A stretch of DNA of 64,000 nucleotides, taken from contig NZ_CAMFJS010000001.1 in the NCBI RefSeq assembly GCF_945956965.1, positions 299,191-363,190 on the forward strand. Reading direction: 5' to 3'. Each line of letters opens with the position of its first letter. The first letter of the stretch is position 1. The notes beneath the pieces are model-generated. The model was not told where the DNA came from, ran no database searches, and was given only the letters and a program-made list of their open reading frames with translations. Of this stretch, positions 1 to 7,904 are shown in pieces. The position numbers and the translations under genes are program-made. Source of the DNA: an uncultured Roseateles sp. (GTDB lineage: Bacteria; Pseudomonadota; Gammaproteobacteria; Burkholderiales; Burkholderiaceae_C).

Positions 1-35
1 GCTGACGGCAATTCAGCGCGGCAAGGCGGGCGCAA

Positions 36-842
36 TCAGGCCAGCGGCCAATCCTCGCTCATGCCCAGTTGCACGCCCAGGCTGGCCAGCAGTTCGCCAG
101 CCTCGCCGCTGAGCCAGAACTGGCGCTCGCGCATCCGCGCGGCACGGATCGGGTCTGGCCTGGTTTGGGTGCCACCGGCGCGACCCGGGTGCGTCATCAT
201 CAAGCCCCCATCGGGCAGTGAAGCCAGCCAACCCGCCACCCACTCGGCGAAGCTGATCGCTTCATCAAAACCGTAGACGCCCGCGAAGTCGGTATTGCAG
301 CGCAGCCCTGCCCGACGCGCCCCGCGGCGCAGCGCTGCGGCGCCCAGGCTGGAAATCACGGCAGCCTTAGTCCCGCGCCAAGTCTGGTTACGCGTCGAGC
401 GCAGTGCGCAGGCCTGGCCATAACGCGCCGTCACGGCTGACAGCAGTTCCTCGCGAATCAGCGGCAACTGGTGCACATGCTGGTGCCCATCGACATAGCT
501 AGGCGCCTGTTTCATCTGAGCTTCGAAGGCGTCGAGCTGGCTGGCAATCCAATCCCGCACCGCCCCGCGCGGCAACTGGCGGAAATAGCTCAGTCGGATC
601 CAATCCGACAACCCGCGCTCTGGCGCATAAGGCGCAAACTCATTCACATCCAGATGCAGGCCGTAGTCGGCGGCGCCCTGGCGTTCACGCAGGGCGCCAG
701 CCCAGGTGGGCCAGGCAGGCGACAAGACCATGCAGCTGGTCGCACTCAGCCTCCCGGCGTCTATGCACTCCAAAATGCCTTGGCTGACGGCATCGTCAAA
801 GCCAAAGTCATCCGCGCAGATCTGGATTCGCTTGGCGCTCAT
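36..842 (-). CDS. YdjC/ChbG-family carbohydrate deacetylase (NaxD-like)
   Basis: Predicted 268-residue metal-dependent deacetylase of the YdjC/ChbG fold. The N-terminal CADDFGF motif (Asp11, Asp12), His63 in GLHLDVNE and the DGHQHVH cluster (His120, His122, His124) are the expected metal and catalytic positions. I start it at the ATG at 842 because that gives a direct ADDFG start and a 4-bp ATGA overlap with the GtrA-like gene; a longer frame to 890 only adds non-conserved residues. It is the last gene of a four-gene leftward operon. YdjC-family NaxD of Francisella deacetylates undecaprenyl-phosphate-linked GalNAc for lipid A modification; by context this is the inferred role. Alternatives are chitooligosaccharide or hopanoid-associated (HpnK) deacetylase. 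Confidence 0.82.
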   Translation of the reverse strand: MSAKRIQICADDFGFDDAVSQGILECIDAGRLSATSCMVLSPAWPTWAGALRERQGAADYGLHLDVNEFAPYAPERGLSDWIRLSYFRQLPRGAVRDWIASQLDAFEAQMKQAPSYVDGHQHVHQLPLIREELLSAVTARYGQACALRSTRNQTWRGTKAAVISSLGAAALRRGARRAGLRCNTDFAGVYGFDEAISFAEWVAGWLASLPDGGLMMTHPGRAGGTQTRPDPIRAARMRERQFWLSGEAGELLASLGVQLGMSEDWPLA

Positions 843-1222
843 CCTGCCGCCAGCTTGTTGCGAAAAGCCCAGAAGCGGCTCAAGACCCAAGTCATCGCGG
901 CCACCGCGACCAAGACGATCAGCAACGCGAGACGGTATTCCAGGCCCAAGCCCAACAAGACCGCATAGAGCAGCTCATTGCAAACAAAACCCAGCACCGC
1001 CACCAGGGCAAAGCGCGGCAAGGCGGACTTCACCGAGGCCTGCTGCGCCGCAAAGCTGAGGCGGTGATGGCCTAAGAAGCTGACGCCAAACGCGATCAGA
1101 AATCCCGCCACATTGGCCGCCAGTGCAGGCAGCTGCCATTGGGAGACCAAGAGCCAGACGACCGAGAAATGCACCGCCGCAGCACTGGCCCCAACGAGGC
1201 CAAACCAGAGCAGCGAACTCAC
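839..1222 (-). CDS. GtrA-family small membrane protein
   Basis: About 127 residues with four hydrophobic segments, matching the usual GtrA size and layout. The last segment ends in a WAFRNK-like tail typical of the family. I choose a GTG start at 1222 because it overlaps the upstream glycosyltransferase stop (GTGA) and has GAGGAG just upstream; the open frame continues to 1333 but lacks membrane character there. GtrA proteins are thought to assist transfer of polyprenyl-phosphate-linked sugars across the inner membrane. In this operon it would serve the sugar carrier made by the neighbouring GT2 enzyme. Function beyond membership is inference. Confidence 0.78.
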   Translation of the reverse strand: MSSLLWFGLVGASAAAVHFSVVWLLVSQWQLPALAANVAGFLIAFGVSFLGHHRLSFAAQQASVKSALPRFALVAVLGFVCNELLYAVLLGLGLEYRLALLIVLVAVAAMTWVLSRFWAFRNKLAAG

Positions 1223-2253
1223 AACTCCTCCGGGCCACTCAAGGGCGGCGTCAGCTCTTGCACGAGATAGAGCGGGCGCTGCTTGACCTCGTCGAAGACC
1301 CGGCCCAGGTATTCCGCAATGATGCCCAAGCAAATCAGCTGCACGCCGGCCAGGAACGTGATCGACGCCGCCAAGGTGGCAAAGCCCGAGACCGGATTAC
1401 CCAGGAACACCTTCTCCAGAATGATCCAGATGGCAAAGAAGACCGAGAACACCGACACCACCATGCCCAACATCGACACCATGCGCAACGGCACTTTGCT
1501 GAAAGCCGTCAGCCCCACCACGGCCAAAGACAGCAGGCGCATGAAATTGAAGCTGGTCTCACCATGCGCACGCGCATCCGGCACGAACTCAATCGCCTTG
1601 GACTTGAAGCCCACCCAGGCGAACAAGCCCTTCATATAACGCGCCCGCTCGGGCAGGCTGCGCAAGGCCAGCACCACGCGGCGGTCCAGCAAGCGGAAGT
1701 CGCCCGCATCCGAGGGCAGCTCAAAGCGCGAGTCGCGCTGCATCAGCCAGTAAAAGAATTTGGTGTAGCTGCGCCGCGCGAGCGACTGCGACTCTCGCCG
1801 CCCGGTCTGCACGCCGTAAACCACGTCGTACCCAGCACGCCACAGCGGCAGCATGGCCAAGACGGTGGCAATCGGATGCTGCCCATCCGCATCCATGCTC
1901 AGCACCACATCGCCTTCCGCCGCATCCAGGCCGGCCGACAGTGCGGCCTCCTTGCCGAAATTGCGCGACAAGCGCAGCAGCCGCACCGGCAAGCCCTGCT
2001 GGATCAAGCTGTGCACCACCAGGGCGGTGCCGTCCTTGCTGCCGTCGTCCACCACCAACAATTCCAGCCGCCGCGCCTCGCCGCCCAATTTGGCTGCCAA
2101 CTCGGGCAAAAACCAAGCCAGATTGGCGGCTTCGTTGAAGGCCGGCAGCACCACCGACAGGAGACCCGGCTGGGCGCGCTCCGGCGCGGCCATACCCTGT
2201 GAGGTGGCTAGGGAAGTATTCAAGGTCGTGGTCGAAAGAGAGGTCTGTTGCAT
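1219..2253 (-). CDS. GT2 polyprenyl-phosphate glycosyltransferase (ArnC/DPM1-like)
   Basis: 344-residue family-2 glycosyltransferase. The GT-A fold begins at SVVLPAFNEAANL (about residue 33), carries VVDDGSKDGT near 67-76 and the metal/nucleotide DAD motif at 121-123, and ends in two transmembrane helices (about 240-310), the arrangement of ArnC, GtrB and DPM1-type enzymes that charge undecaprenyl phosphate with a sugar. The ATG at 2253 overlaps the stop of the upstream ArnT-like gene (TGATG), which fixes the start. With the ArnT-like, GtrA-like and deacetylase partners it probably makes undecaprenyl-phosphate-N-acetylhexosamine; the sugar cannot be read from sequence. Confidence 0.88.
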   Translation of the reverse strand: MQQTSLSTTTLNTSLATSQGMAAPERAQPGLLSVVLPAFNEAANLAWFLPELAAKLGGEARRLELLVVDDGSKDGTALVVHSLIQQGLPVRLLRLSRNFGKEAALSAGLDAAEGDVVLSMDADGQHPIATVLAMLPLWRAGYDVVYGVQTGRRESQSLARRSYTKFFYWLMQRDSRFELPSDAGDFRLLDRRVVLALRSLPERARYMKGLFAWVGFKSKAIEFVPDARAHGETSFNFMRLLSLAVVGLTAFSKVPLRMVSMLGMVVSVFSVFFAIWIILEKVFLGNPVSGFATLAASITFLAGVQLICLGIIAEYLGRVFDEVKQRPLYLVQELTPPLSGPEEL

Positions 2254-3698
2254 CAGCGTTTGGATCCTGCGACGCCGTCGTCGCGCAGCAAGCATTGTTC
2301 CTTGTTGCAGGCCAATGCTGCACTGGGGCGGGAAGATTTTTTCGGCACCGGCACGACGATATAGGCGGCCGCGCCAGGCTGCCCCGGAATGCCCTCATAC
2401 AGGCGGCCAGCAGTATAGAAAAAGGCCGAATACGGCGGCTTGGCCTGATAAGTCAGGCGGCAATCCTGGGCCGGGCAAGCCGCTTGATAAGCCTGAATCA
2501 GCGGCAGGTCCGAGTGTTGGCGCCCCACTTCGGGCAGTTTGATGAAGAAGGCCCAGGCATAGATCAGGCCCAAAACCCCGGCCAGGCCCCAGGCCGGCGC
2601 ACGCGCCCAAGACTTCGCCGGCAGAACCATCACGGCCAAAATGGCCAGCCCCGGCAAGGCCGTCATTGCATAGGTGAAGATCAGATTGCGGGCCATGCTG
2701 AACAAGAGCAGCGGCGCCAGGGCGATGCAAACGGCATAGCAAGCCAGCTCCACCCCGCCAGAACTGCGCAGCTGCGCCAGCACCGCGCCCTTGCCTTGGC
2801 GCAGGCGCAGCAGGGGCAGGCGCGTCAACAGCAGCAGCACGGCCGGCAAAGCGGCCACTGCAGTAAAGGCCCAGATGATGCCCAAGGGTTGCGCATGGGC
2901 GAAGCCGTAGCGGTCGCCCTTCCAGCCGGGCTGCAAGAAGCGCATGACATGCTCACCAAGCACGAAATACTGCAAGAAGCCCGGCGTCTTGAGTTCCGCC
3001 ACGATGTACCAGGGCAGCGATAGCCCCAGGCAGATCAGCCACACCGAGGGCATGCGCAAGACCGTCCACACCAGCGCCCAATGGCCGCGCCATCCCGCGT
3101 GCATCAAGATGGGCAGCAAGGCCAGCACGGCAGCCGCCGGGCCCTTGGTCAACAAGGCCAGCGCCATGCCAAATCCCAGCACTCGGGCCGCCAGTACTCG
3201 CGCTTGACCCTCGCTTTGCAAGACTCGCCACCAGGCGGCCTGGACCAGCATCACGCAAGCGCCCAGGGTCGCGTCCGTCATCACCGCCCCGGCACTGATA
3301 AAAAACAAGGGGCTCAAACTCAAAATTGCCAGACCGGCCCACAGCTGTACGCGGCTCAGGCTGATGTTCAGCATCCAAGCCAGTGCCGCCAGACTCAGCA
3401 CGCTCCAGCCCACGGCCGGCAAGCGTGCCGCCCATTCGCTGACGCCAAACACCTCAATCGACAAGGCCTGACCCCAGGTGGACAGCGGCGGCTTGGCCCA
3501 GAACACCTCGCTGGGCGTGATGTGCGGGCTGATCCAGTCGCCCAGGCTGACCATCAGGCGGGCAATCTCCGCGTAGCGCGCCTCGGTGTGATCGGTCAGC
3601 GGCATGGTGGCCAGGCTGAACAAGCGCAGCAGCAGCAAGAAGCCCAGCAAAATAATCCAGGGGCGTGCGGCGGAGCGATTCTCGGAAGGCAGGTTCAT
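2253..3698 (-). CDS. ArnT-like glycosyltransferase (PMT family, GT83)
   Basis: 481-residue multi-spanning inner-membrane protein. The first periplasmic loop carries TDHTEARYAEIAR followed by FWAKPPLSTW, the pattern of ArnT/PMT-type transferases that move a sugar from undecaprenyl phosphate to lipid A phosphate. About 10-12 hydrophobic segments follow, then a short soluble C-terminus. I start it at the ATG at 3698 (MNLPSENRS); the frame stays open to 3827 but the extra N-terminus is His/Pro-rich and unconserved. It is the first gene of the leftward cassette and is divergent from nth. The lipid A target and aminosugar donor are inferred from the operon. Confidence 0.85.
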   Translation of the reverse strand: MNLPSENRSAARPWIILLGFLLLLRLFSLATMPLTDHTEARYAEIARLMVSLGDWISPHITPSEVFWAKPPLSTWGQALSIEVFGVSEWAARLPAVGWSVLSLAALAWMLNISLSRVQLWAGLAILSLSPLFFISAGAVMTDATLGACVMLVQAAWWRVLQSEGQARVLAARVLGFGMALALLTKGPAAAVLALLPILMHAGWRGHWALVWTVLRMPSVWLICLGLSLPWYIVAELKTPGFLQYFVLGEHVMRFLQPGWKGDRYGFAHAQPLGIIWAFTAVAALPAVLLLLTRLPLLRLRQGKGAVLAQLRSSGGVELACYAVCIALAPLLLFSMARNLIFTYAMTALPGLAILAVMVLPAKSWARAPAWGLAGVLGLIYAWAFFIKLPEVGRQHSDLPLIQAYQAACPAQDCRLTYQAKPPYSAFFYTAGRLYEGIPGQPGAAAYIVVPVPKKSSRPSAALACNKEQCLLRDDGVAGSKR

Positions 3699-3794
3699 GG
3701 GAAGCAAAAAATGCGGGCGGTGATGAGGCAACAAGACAACGGGCGCCATCATGCCTGAGCTTTGAGGCCGATGGGCAGTGGACAATGCCGCCCC

Positions 3795-4439
3795 ATGAAC
3801 AGCGCGCAAATCCAAACCTTCTTCCACACCCTGCGCGCCGCCAACCCGTCGCCGCAGACTGAACTCGAATATGCCAGCGTGTTTGAGCTGCTCGCGGCCG
3901 TGTTGCTATCCGCCCAAGCCACCGATGTTGGCGTCAACAAGGCGACGCGGCGCTTGTTCCCGGTCGCCAACACGCCGCAGAAGATCGTCGACTTAGGCCT
4001 GGAGGGCTTGAGCGACTACATCCGCACCATCGGCCTCTACCGCAGCAAGGCAAAGCATCTGTATGCCACCTGCAAGATCCTGCTCGAACAATATGGCGGC
4101 CAAGTGCCGCGTACCCGCGAAGCGCTGGAGAGCCTCCCGGGTGTGGGCCGCAAGACCGCCAATGTGGTGCTGAACGTGGCTTTCGGCGAGCCGACCATGG
4201 CGGTGGACACGCATTTGTTCCGCGTCAGCAATCGCACCGGTCTGGCGCCCGGCAAGACGCCTTTGGCAGTAGAACTCGGGCTGCTCAAGCGCATCCCAGC
4301 GGAATTCATGGTCGACGCCCATCATTGGTTGATCCTGCATGGGCGCTATGTCTGCAAGGCCAGGCAGCCTTTGTGCGCTGCCTGTGCTGTGGCCGCCCAG
4401 TGCGACCATGGTCGCCGCCTACAATCAGCAATTGATTAG
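3795..4439 (+). CDS. nth: Endonuclease III (base-excision DNA glycosylase/AP lyase)
   Basis: 214 residues, standard length. The helix-hairpin-helix LPGVGRKTANVV contains the Schiff-base lysine (Lys120) and VDTH the catalytic aspartate (Asp138), the same numbers as in E. coli. A C-x6-C-x2-C-x5-C pattern at Cys187, 194, 197 and 203 binds the [4Fe-4S] cluster. It removes oxidised pyrimidines and cleaves the abasic site. The start at 3795 (MNSAQ) is preferred over an in-frame start 33 bases upstream because it matches the family N-terminus. It is divergent from the lipid A cassette, 96 bases away. Confidence 0.97.
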   Translation: MNSAQIQTFFHTLRAANPSPQTELEYASVFELLAAVLLSAQATDVGVNKATRRLFPVANTPQKIVDLGLEGLSDYIRTIGLYRSKAKHLYATCKILLEQYGGQVPRTREALESLPGVGRKTANVVLNVAFGEPTMAVDTHLFRVSNRTGLAPGKTPLAVELGLLKRIPAEFMVDAHHWLILHGRYVCKARQPLCAACAVAAQCDHGRRLQSAID

Positions 4440-4455
4440 ATAGCCACGGGAAGCC

Positions 4456-4674
4456 ATGCCAAGCCTGACCGACCTGCTGGAACGCGTTGAGCGTTTGCTG
4501 CTGCGACACGATGAACTGAAACGCACCAATGCCTTGCTGCAAGAGCAAGTGCAGCAATTGAGCCAGGAGCGCGACAGCCTGCGCTCGCGCTTGAACGCGG
4601 CACGCGCCCGCATCGATGCGCTGCTTGAGCGCCTGCCCGTCGACAACGATTCCGGAAAGAACCCTGCACCATGA
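4456..4674 (+). CDS. ZapB-like small coiled-coil protein upstream of zapA
   Basis: 72 residues, nearly all heptad-like coiled coil (LLERVERLLLRHDELK, then QEQVQQLSQERDSLRSRL). Small coiled-coil proteins of this size directly upstream of zapA are annotated in Betaproteobacteria as the TIGR02449/ZapB-like family. Its stop overlaps the zapA start by 4 bp (ATGA), so the two are translationally coupled. Likely a Z-ring associated partner of ZapA acting at midcell; that role rests on family and position rather than on a catalytic motif. Confidence 0.8.
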   Translation: MPSLTDLLERVERLLLRHDELKRTNALLQEQVQQLSQERDSLRSRLNAARARIDALLERLPVDNDSGKNPAP

Positions 4675-4985
4675 AGCAGATGGAAGTCACCATCATGGGA
4701 CAAAGCTATTTGCTCGGCTGCCCCGAGGGCGGCGAGGCTGCGCTGGGCCAGGCCGTTAGCCAGGTGGACAAAGAGATGTGCGCCATCCGTGACTCCGGCC
4801 GCGTCAAGGCGCGCGAGCGCATTGCCGTGCTGGCCGCATTGAATCTGGCCTACCAATTGGCCGAAGGTGGTAACACGCAAGCCAAGCCCGCCAGCCCGAG
4901 CCCCATCGAGAGCAACTTGCCCGATTTGGCCGGCCTGATGCGCCGCCTGGATGAAGCCCTTGGGCATGACGGGCATTTGATCTGA
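4671..4985 (+). CDS. zapA: Cell division protein ZapA
   Basis: 104 residues. It begins MKQMEVTIMGQSYLL, the conserved ZapA N-terminal strand, followed by ERIAVLAALNLAYQL, the dimerisation helix. ZapA binds and bundles FtsZ protofilaments. It is followed directly by the 6S RNA gene, the zapA-ssrS order seen widely in proteobacteria. The C-terminal part is shortened and Pro/Ser-rich before a final helix. Confidence 0.93.
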   Translation: MKQMEVTIMGQSYLLGCPEGGEAALGQAVSQVDKEMCAIRDSGRVKARERIAVLAALNLAYQLAEGGNTQAKPASPSPIESNLPDLAGLMRRLDEALGHDGHLI

Positions 4986-5013
4986 GTGCCGGGTCGCTCA
5001 CCGCGGCAGGCCT

Positions 5014-5019
5014 TAGAAT
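5014..5019 (+). promoter_or_regulatory. -10 element of the 6S RNA promoter
   Basis: TAGAAT lies 10 bases before the predicted 5' end of the 6S RNA terminal stem. No convincing -35 hexamer is visible at 16-18 bases upstream, so only the -10 is claimed. Confidence 0.55.
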
Positions 5020-5028
5020 CCCACCCGT

Positions 5029-5199
5029 CCACTGCGTTTGCGTGAGTCCTATATTTCCTTGAACCAATGCGCAATGCGCCCGGGCTTGGAACATATCCTC
5101 TGCAGGTGTGATCATCTCGCGTCAGATGAACCCGAAGCTTGGCTGACCTCGCCCACCTGAACCTCCGGTTCAGGAATGCGGCTCACGGCTCGCGGTGGA
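5029..5199 (+). ncRNA. ssrS: 6S RNA
   Basis: Noncoding stretch of about 171 bases directly after zapA. Its ends pair: CCACTGCG at 5029-5036 plus GCGTGAGTCC (5041 on) match GGCTCACG and CGCGGTGG (5180-5198), forming the long closing stem. On the 3' side there is a perfect hairpin CCTGAACC/GGTTCAGG (5156-5163 and 5167-5174), corresponding to the CCTTGAACC hairpin in E. coli 6S RNA. A large internal asymmetric loop lies between, the open-promoter mimic that holds sigma70 RNA polymerase in stationary phase. Exact ends are uncertain by a few bases. Confidence 0.88.
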
Positions 5200-5227
5200 C
5201 ACCCTCTTGAACTTTCAAAGCCGGGCC

Positions 5228-5698
5228 TTGAACTACTGGTTGATGAAGTCCGAGCCCGACGAGTGCTCGATTGACGATTTGGCGCGAGCACCGGCACAGA
5301 CGCTGCCCTGGGTGGGCGTGCGCAACTACCAAGCCCGCAACTTCATGCGCGACGCGATGCGCGTCGGCGATGGGGTGCTGTTCTACCACTCGTCGTGCCC
5401 AAAGCCAGGCATTGCCGGCTTTGCAGAAGTCGCCTCCGCGGCCTACGTCGATGCCACACAGTTCGAGCCCGGCAGCCCCTATTTCGACCCCAAGTCCTCT
5501 CCGGAAGCGCCGCGTTGGCTGCATGTGGATGTGCGTTATGTACGCAAGACCCAGCTACTGAGCTTGGCTGATTTGCGCGCCGAACCTCGGCTGCAAGGCT
5601 TGCGCATCTTGCAACCGGGCAGCCGCTTGTCCATCACGCCCGTTGAACCAGCAGACTGGACGCTGCTGCAAACCTTGTTGAAAGATTGCACCGCATGA
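5228..5698 (+). CDS. EVE-domain protein (thymocyte nuclear protein 1-like)
   Basis: 156 residues from a TTG start giving MNYWLMKSEPDECSI, the standard N-terminus of the EVE family. GVRNYQARNFMRD and the VLFYHSS strand are further family marks. EVE domains share the PUA/YTH fold and bind modified bases; the bacterial ligand is unproven. An alternative GTG start at 5195 would place the first codons inside the 3' arm of the 6S RNA; an ATG at 5243 would remove the conserved YWL. Its stop overlaps the start of the TSUP permease (ATGA). Confidence 0.85.
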   Translation: MNYWLMKSEPDECSIDDLARAPAQTLPWVGVRNYQARNFMRDAMRVGDGVLFYHSSCPKPGIAGFAEVASAAYVDATQFEPGSPYFDPKSSPEAPRWLHVDVRYVRKTQLLSLADLRAEPRLQGLRILQPGSRLSITPVEPADWTLLQTLLKDCTA

Positions 5699-6507
5699 TC
5701 GATCCCTTGCTGCTGGTCGAACTATTGGCCCTGGGCCTGGTCTCGGGTTTTCTGGCCGGCTTGCTAGGCATTGGCGGCGGCATGCTGATGGTGCCCTGGT
5801 TGACCTGGATTTTGTCCCAGCGCGGCGTGGAGGCCGGCATGTCGGTGAAGATGGCCATCGCCACCTCCATGGCGACCATCATGTTCACTTCGCTGTCGAG
5901 CGTGCGCGCGCATCACAAGCGCGGGGCCGTGCGCTGGGATTTAGTGCGCGGCCTGGCGCCCGGCATCTTGCTAGGCGGACTGCTTGGCGGGGCGGGCATA
6001 TTCGCCCTGCTCAAGGGTCGTTCGCTAGCCCTGGTGTTCGCGGCCTTCGTAGGCTTTTCGGCCTTCCAGATGCTGCGCAATAAAAAGCCCAAGCCCAGCC
6101 GCGAGATGCCGGGCACCCTGGCCCAGATCGGCGTGGGCACCGGCATTGGCACTTTGTCGGGCTTGGTGGGCGCAGGCGGCGGCTTTGTCTCGGTCCCTTT
6201 CATGACTTGGTGCAATGTGGCCATGCATCAAGCTGTGGCCACCAGCGCTGCGCTGGGTTTTCCGATCGCATTGGCCAACACGGTGGGCTATATGGTCAGC
6301 GGTTGGCGCCTACCCAGCGCACTGCCTGGCGCTTTGGGCTATCTCTATTTGCCGGCCTTGCTGGTGATTGCCACGGCCAGCGTCAGCATGGCGCCGCTGG
6401 GGGCGCGGGCCGCGCACGCCATGAATGTGCAGCAACTCAAACGCGCGTTTGCCGGCCTGCTCATCCTGCTGGCGAGCTATATGCTCTACAAAGGCCTGCA
6501 AGCCTAA
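5695..6507 (+). CDS. TSUP-family permease (TauE/SafE)
   Basis: 270 residues, about eight hydrophobic helices in two repeated halves. Each half contains the family signature: GFLAGLLGIGGGMLMVPWL near residue 20 and LSGLVGAGGGFVSVPFM near residue 150. TSUP permeases move sulfite, organosulfonates or other small anions, usually as exporters. The ATG at 5695 overlaps the EVE gene stop, so I use it rather than the TTG three codons upstream. It converges on the GGDEF-like gene, leaving only 7 bases between stops. Confidence 0.9.
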   Translation: MIDPLLLVELLALGLVSGFLAGLLGIGGGMLMVPWLTWILSQRGVEAGMSVKMAIATSMATIMFTSLSSVRAHHKRGAVRWDLVRGLAPGILLGGLLGGAGIFALLKGRSLALVFAAFVGFSAFQMLRNKKPKPSREMPGTLAQIGVGTGIGTLSGLVGAGGGFVSVPFMTWCNVAMHQAVATSAALGFPIALANTVGYMVSGWRLPSALPGALGYLYLPALLVIATASVSMAPLGARAAHAMNVQQLKRAFAGLLILLASYMLYKGLQA

Positions 6508-6538
6508 AAAGCAATCAAGCCTCGAATGGAATCGAGGC
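6504..6538 (-). terminator. Possible intrinsic terminator overlapping the end of the GGDEF-like gene
   Basis: On the minus strand a perfect 7-bp stem (GCCTCGA/TCGAGGC, 6519-6525 and 6532-6538, loop of 6) is followed 8 bases later by a run of five T (6510-6506). The stem lies inside the last codons and the stop. The gap before the T run weakens the call. Confidence 0.4.
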
Positions 6539-7537
6539 CAGGACCACCTGATTGCCGCCGCGGCGCTGCGCTTCAGCCACAGCCGCCTCGCTGGCGGCCT
6601 GCAACTCCTCCTTCTTGGAGGCCGTGTGCGGGAAGCTGGACACGCCCATGGACAGCGACAAGCCCATATCAAGACCATTGCTCACAATGATCTGTGTGGC
6701 ACATTGGCGCCGCAACTGCTCCATCCGCGCATGGGCTGTGGCCAGCCCCACGCCCGAAAGCAAGACCGCAAACTGCGTCTCGCCGATACGGCATGCCGCA
6801 TCCATGGCGCGGGTGTTCGCACGCAGCATCCGCCCCATGCCTTCAAGCAAGCGCTCATTGGCATCCGCGCTAACCTGTTGCACATTGGCCGGCAGAGGAT
6901 CCAAGGCAATGATGACCAACGCGAACTCGCGGTGCTCGCGCGTGGAGAGGTCAATTTCGCGCAAAAGCTGATCGTCAAATTGGGCACGCAGGTAAAGACC
7001 CGACAGATCATCCCGGCCACTGCCCTGCTGCAACTCGCGCCGCACCTGTTCGAGACTTTTTTGCTGCTGCTCAATCTGCAACAAGGCGCGCTGCAAATGC
7101 GCTTCGCGGTGGCGCTCCTCGGTGCGCTCATGCCATACCGACAGCAAAAAGTCTTTGCTCAAGGCGATACGGGTGACGGTGAACTCCCGCCGGCGACCGC
7201 CCAACTCCAAGCGGTGCTCACTGACCACCACCGACTGCTGCGCCGTCACCGCTTGTTCCACCCGGCGAATGCTCACGGCCTCTTCGCCGCGCATCAAGTC
7301 ACTGTCATTGCAGCCGACCAAACTGGCCTGTGCGAACATTTGCGCCAATCCTGCACTGGCAAAAACATAACGCCCTGTCACCAGTGACTTGACGGCCGCA
7401 AAATTATTCAAGGGCTCGATCAAGCCAACCCAAGCAGCGGCGGCGCCCTGAGCCAGTTCGGCATGCTCGCCGAGCCATTGCTGCAGGCTGCCCGGCGGGG
7501 GCGAAGTGTCATCGCGCGAAAGGGCTGAAATGTCCAT
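6515..7537 (-). CDS. PAS-like plus degenerate GGDEF-domain protein
   Basis: 340 residues. An N-terminal PAS-like region (about 45-145, with VFASAGLAQMFAQAS) is joined by a coiled coil rich in Gln/Glu (about 150-185) to a diguanylate-cyclase fold (DDLSGLYLRAQFDDQLL onward, ending LSLSMGVSSFP). The signature GGDEF position reads GETQF, so the catalytic site is not intact. It probably does not make c-di-GMP but may bind nucleotides or partners. The ATG at 7537 is preferred for its upstream GAGGA; an ATG at 7558 is possible. Confidence 0.75.
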   Translation of the reverse strand: MDISALSRDDTSPPPGSLQQWLGEHAELAQGAAAAWVGLIEPLNNFAAVKSLVTGRYVFASAGLAQMFAQASLVGCNDSDLMRGEEAVSIRRVEQAVTAQQSVVVSEHRLELGGRRREFTVTRIALSKDFLLSVWHERTEERHREAHLQRALLQIEQQQKSLEQVRRELQQGSGRDDLSGLYLRAQFDDQLLREIDLSTREHREFALVIIALDPLPANVQQVSADANERLLEGMGRMLRANTRAMDAACRIGETQFAVLLSGVGLATAHARMEQLRRQCATQIIVSNGLDMGLSLSMGVSSFPHTASKKEELQAASEAAVAEAQRRGGNQVVLASIPFEA

Positions 7538-7904
7538 GAATCCTCGAAAATTAGCCATGACAAACAAGTAGCCCTGCGGCAGCACCACACATCAGCAACC
7601 AACGCAGATCACAACACAGCGAATGTAGACGGGCTCTCCTTGCCTGATCAAGAGACAAGGCGCTGTGGCGCGCACTTCCCCCCTAAGTTGGCACTGCCAA
7701 GAATGGTACCCACAAGATAGAACGTTAGCAGGCTAAAAAGCACAGCTTTTTACGCGTTTGACTGGCTTGTGGACCCGCAATCAAGGGGGATTTGCCCACT
7801 CTAGGCCAAGCCGAGCCCGCGCAAACAGCGAAGTGAGCTTTCGGCGGGACAATAGCAAGCCGCGCAACACGGGTTTGCGCGAACTGCCGGAAGAAATTTT
7901 GAAC
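7538..7904. other. 367-base divergent intergenic region
   Basis: No gene is supportable here. It separates the GGDEF-like gene (leftward) from the flavoprotein (rightward) and should contain both promoters. A perfect 8-bp hairpin TAAAAAGC/GCTTTTTA with a 3-base loop sits at 7734-7752. A GACAAT -10-like element at 7848-7853 lacks a matching -35. Short in-frame extensions of the flavoprotein run through the region but are not conserved in character. Confidence 0.6.

Noticed and set aside
5195..5227. GTG start at 5195 for the EVE gene
   Set aside because: Would put the start inside the 6S RNA closing stem and add 11 residues before the conserved MxYWLMKSEP start. Kept only as an alternative.
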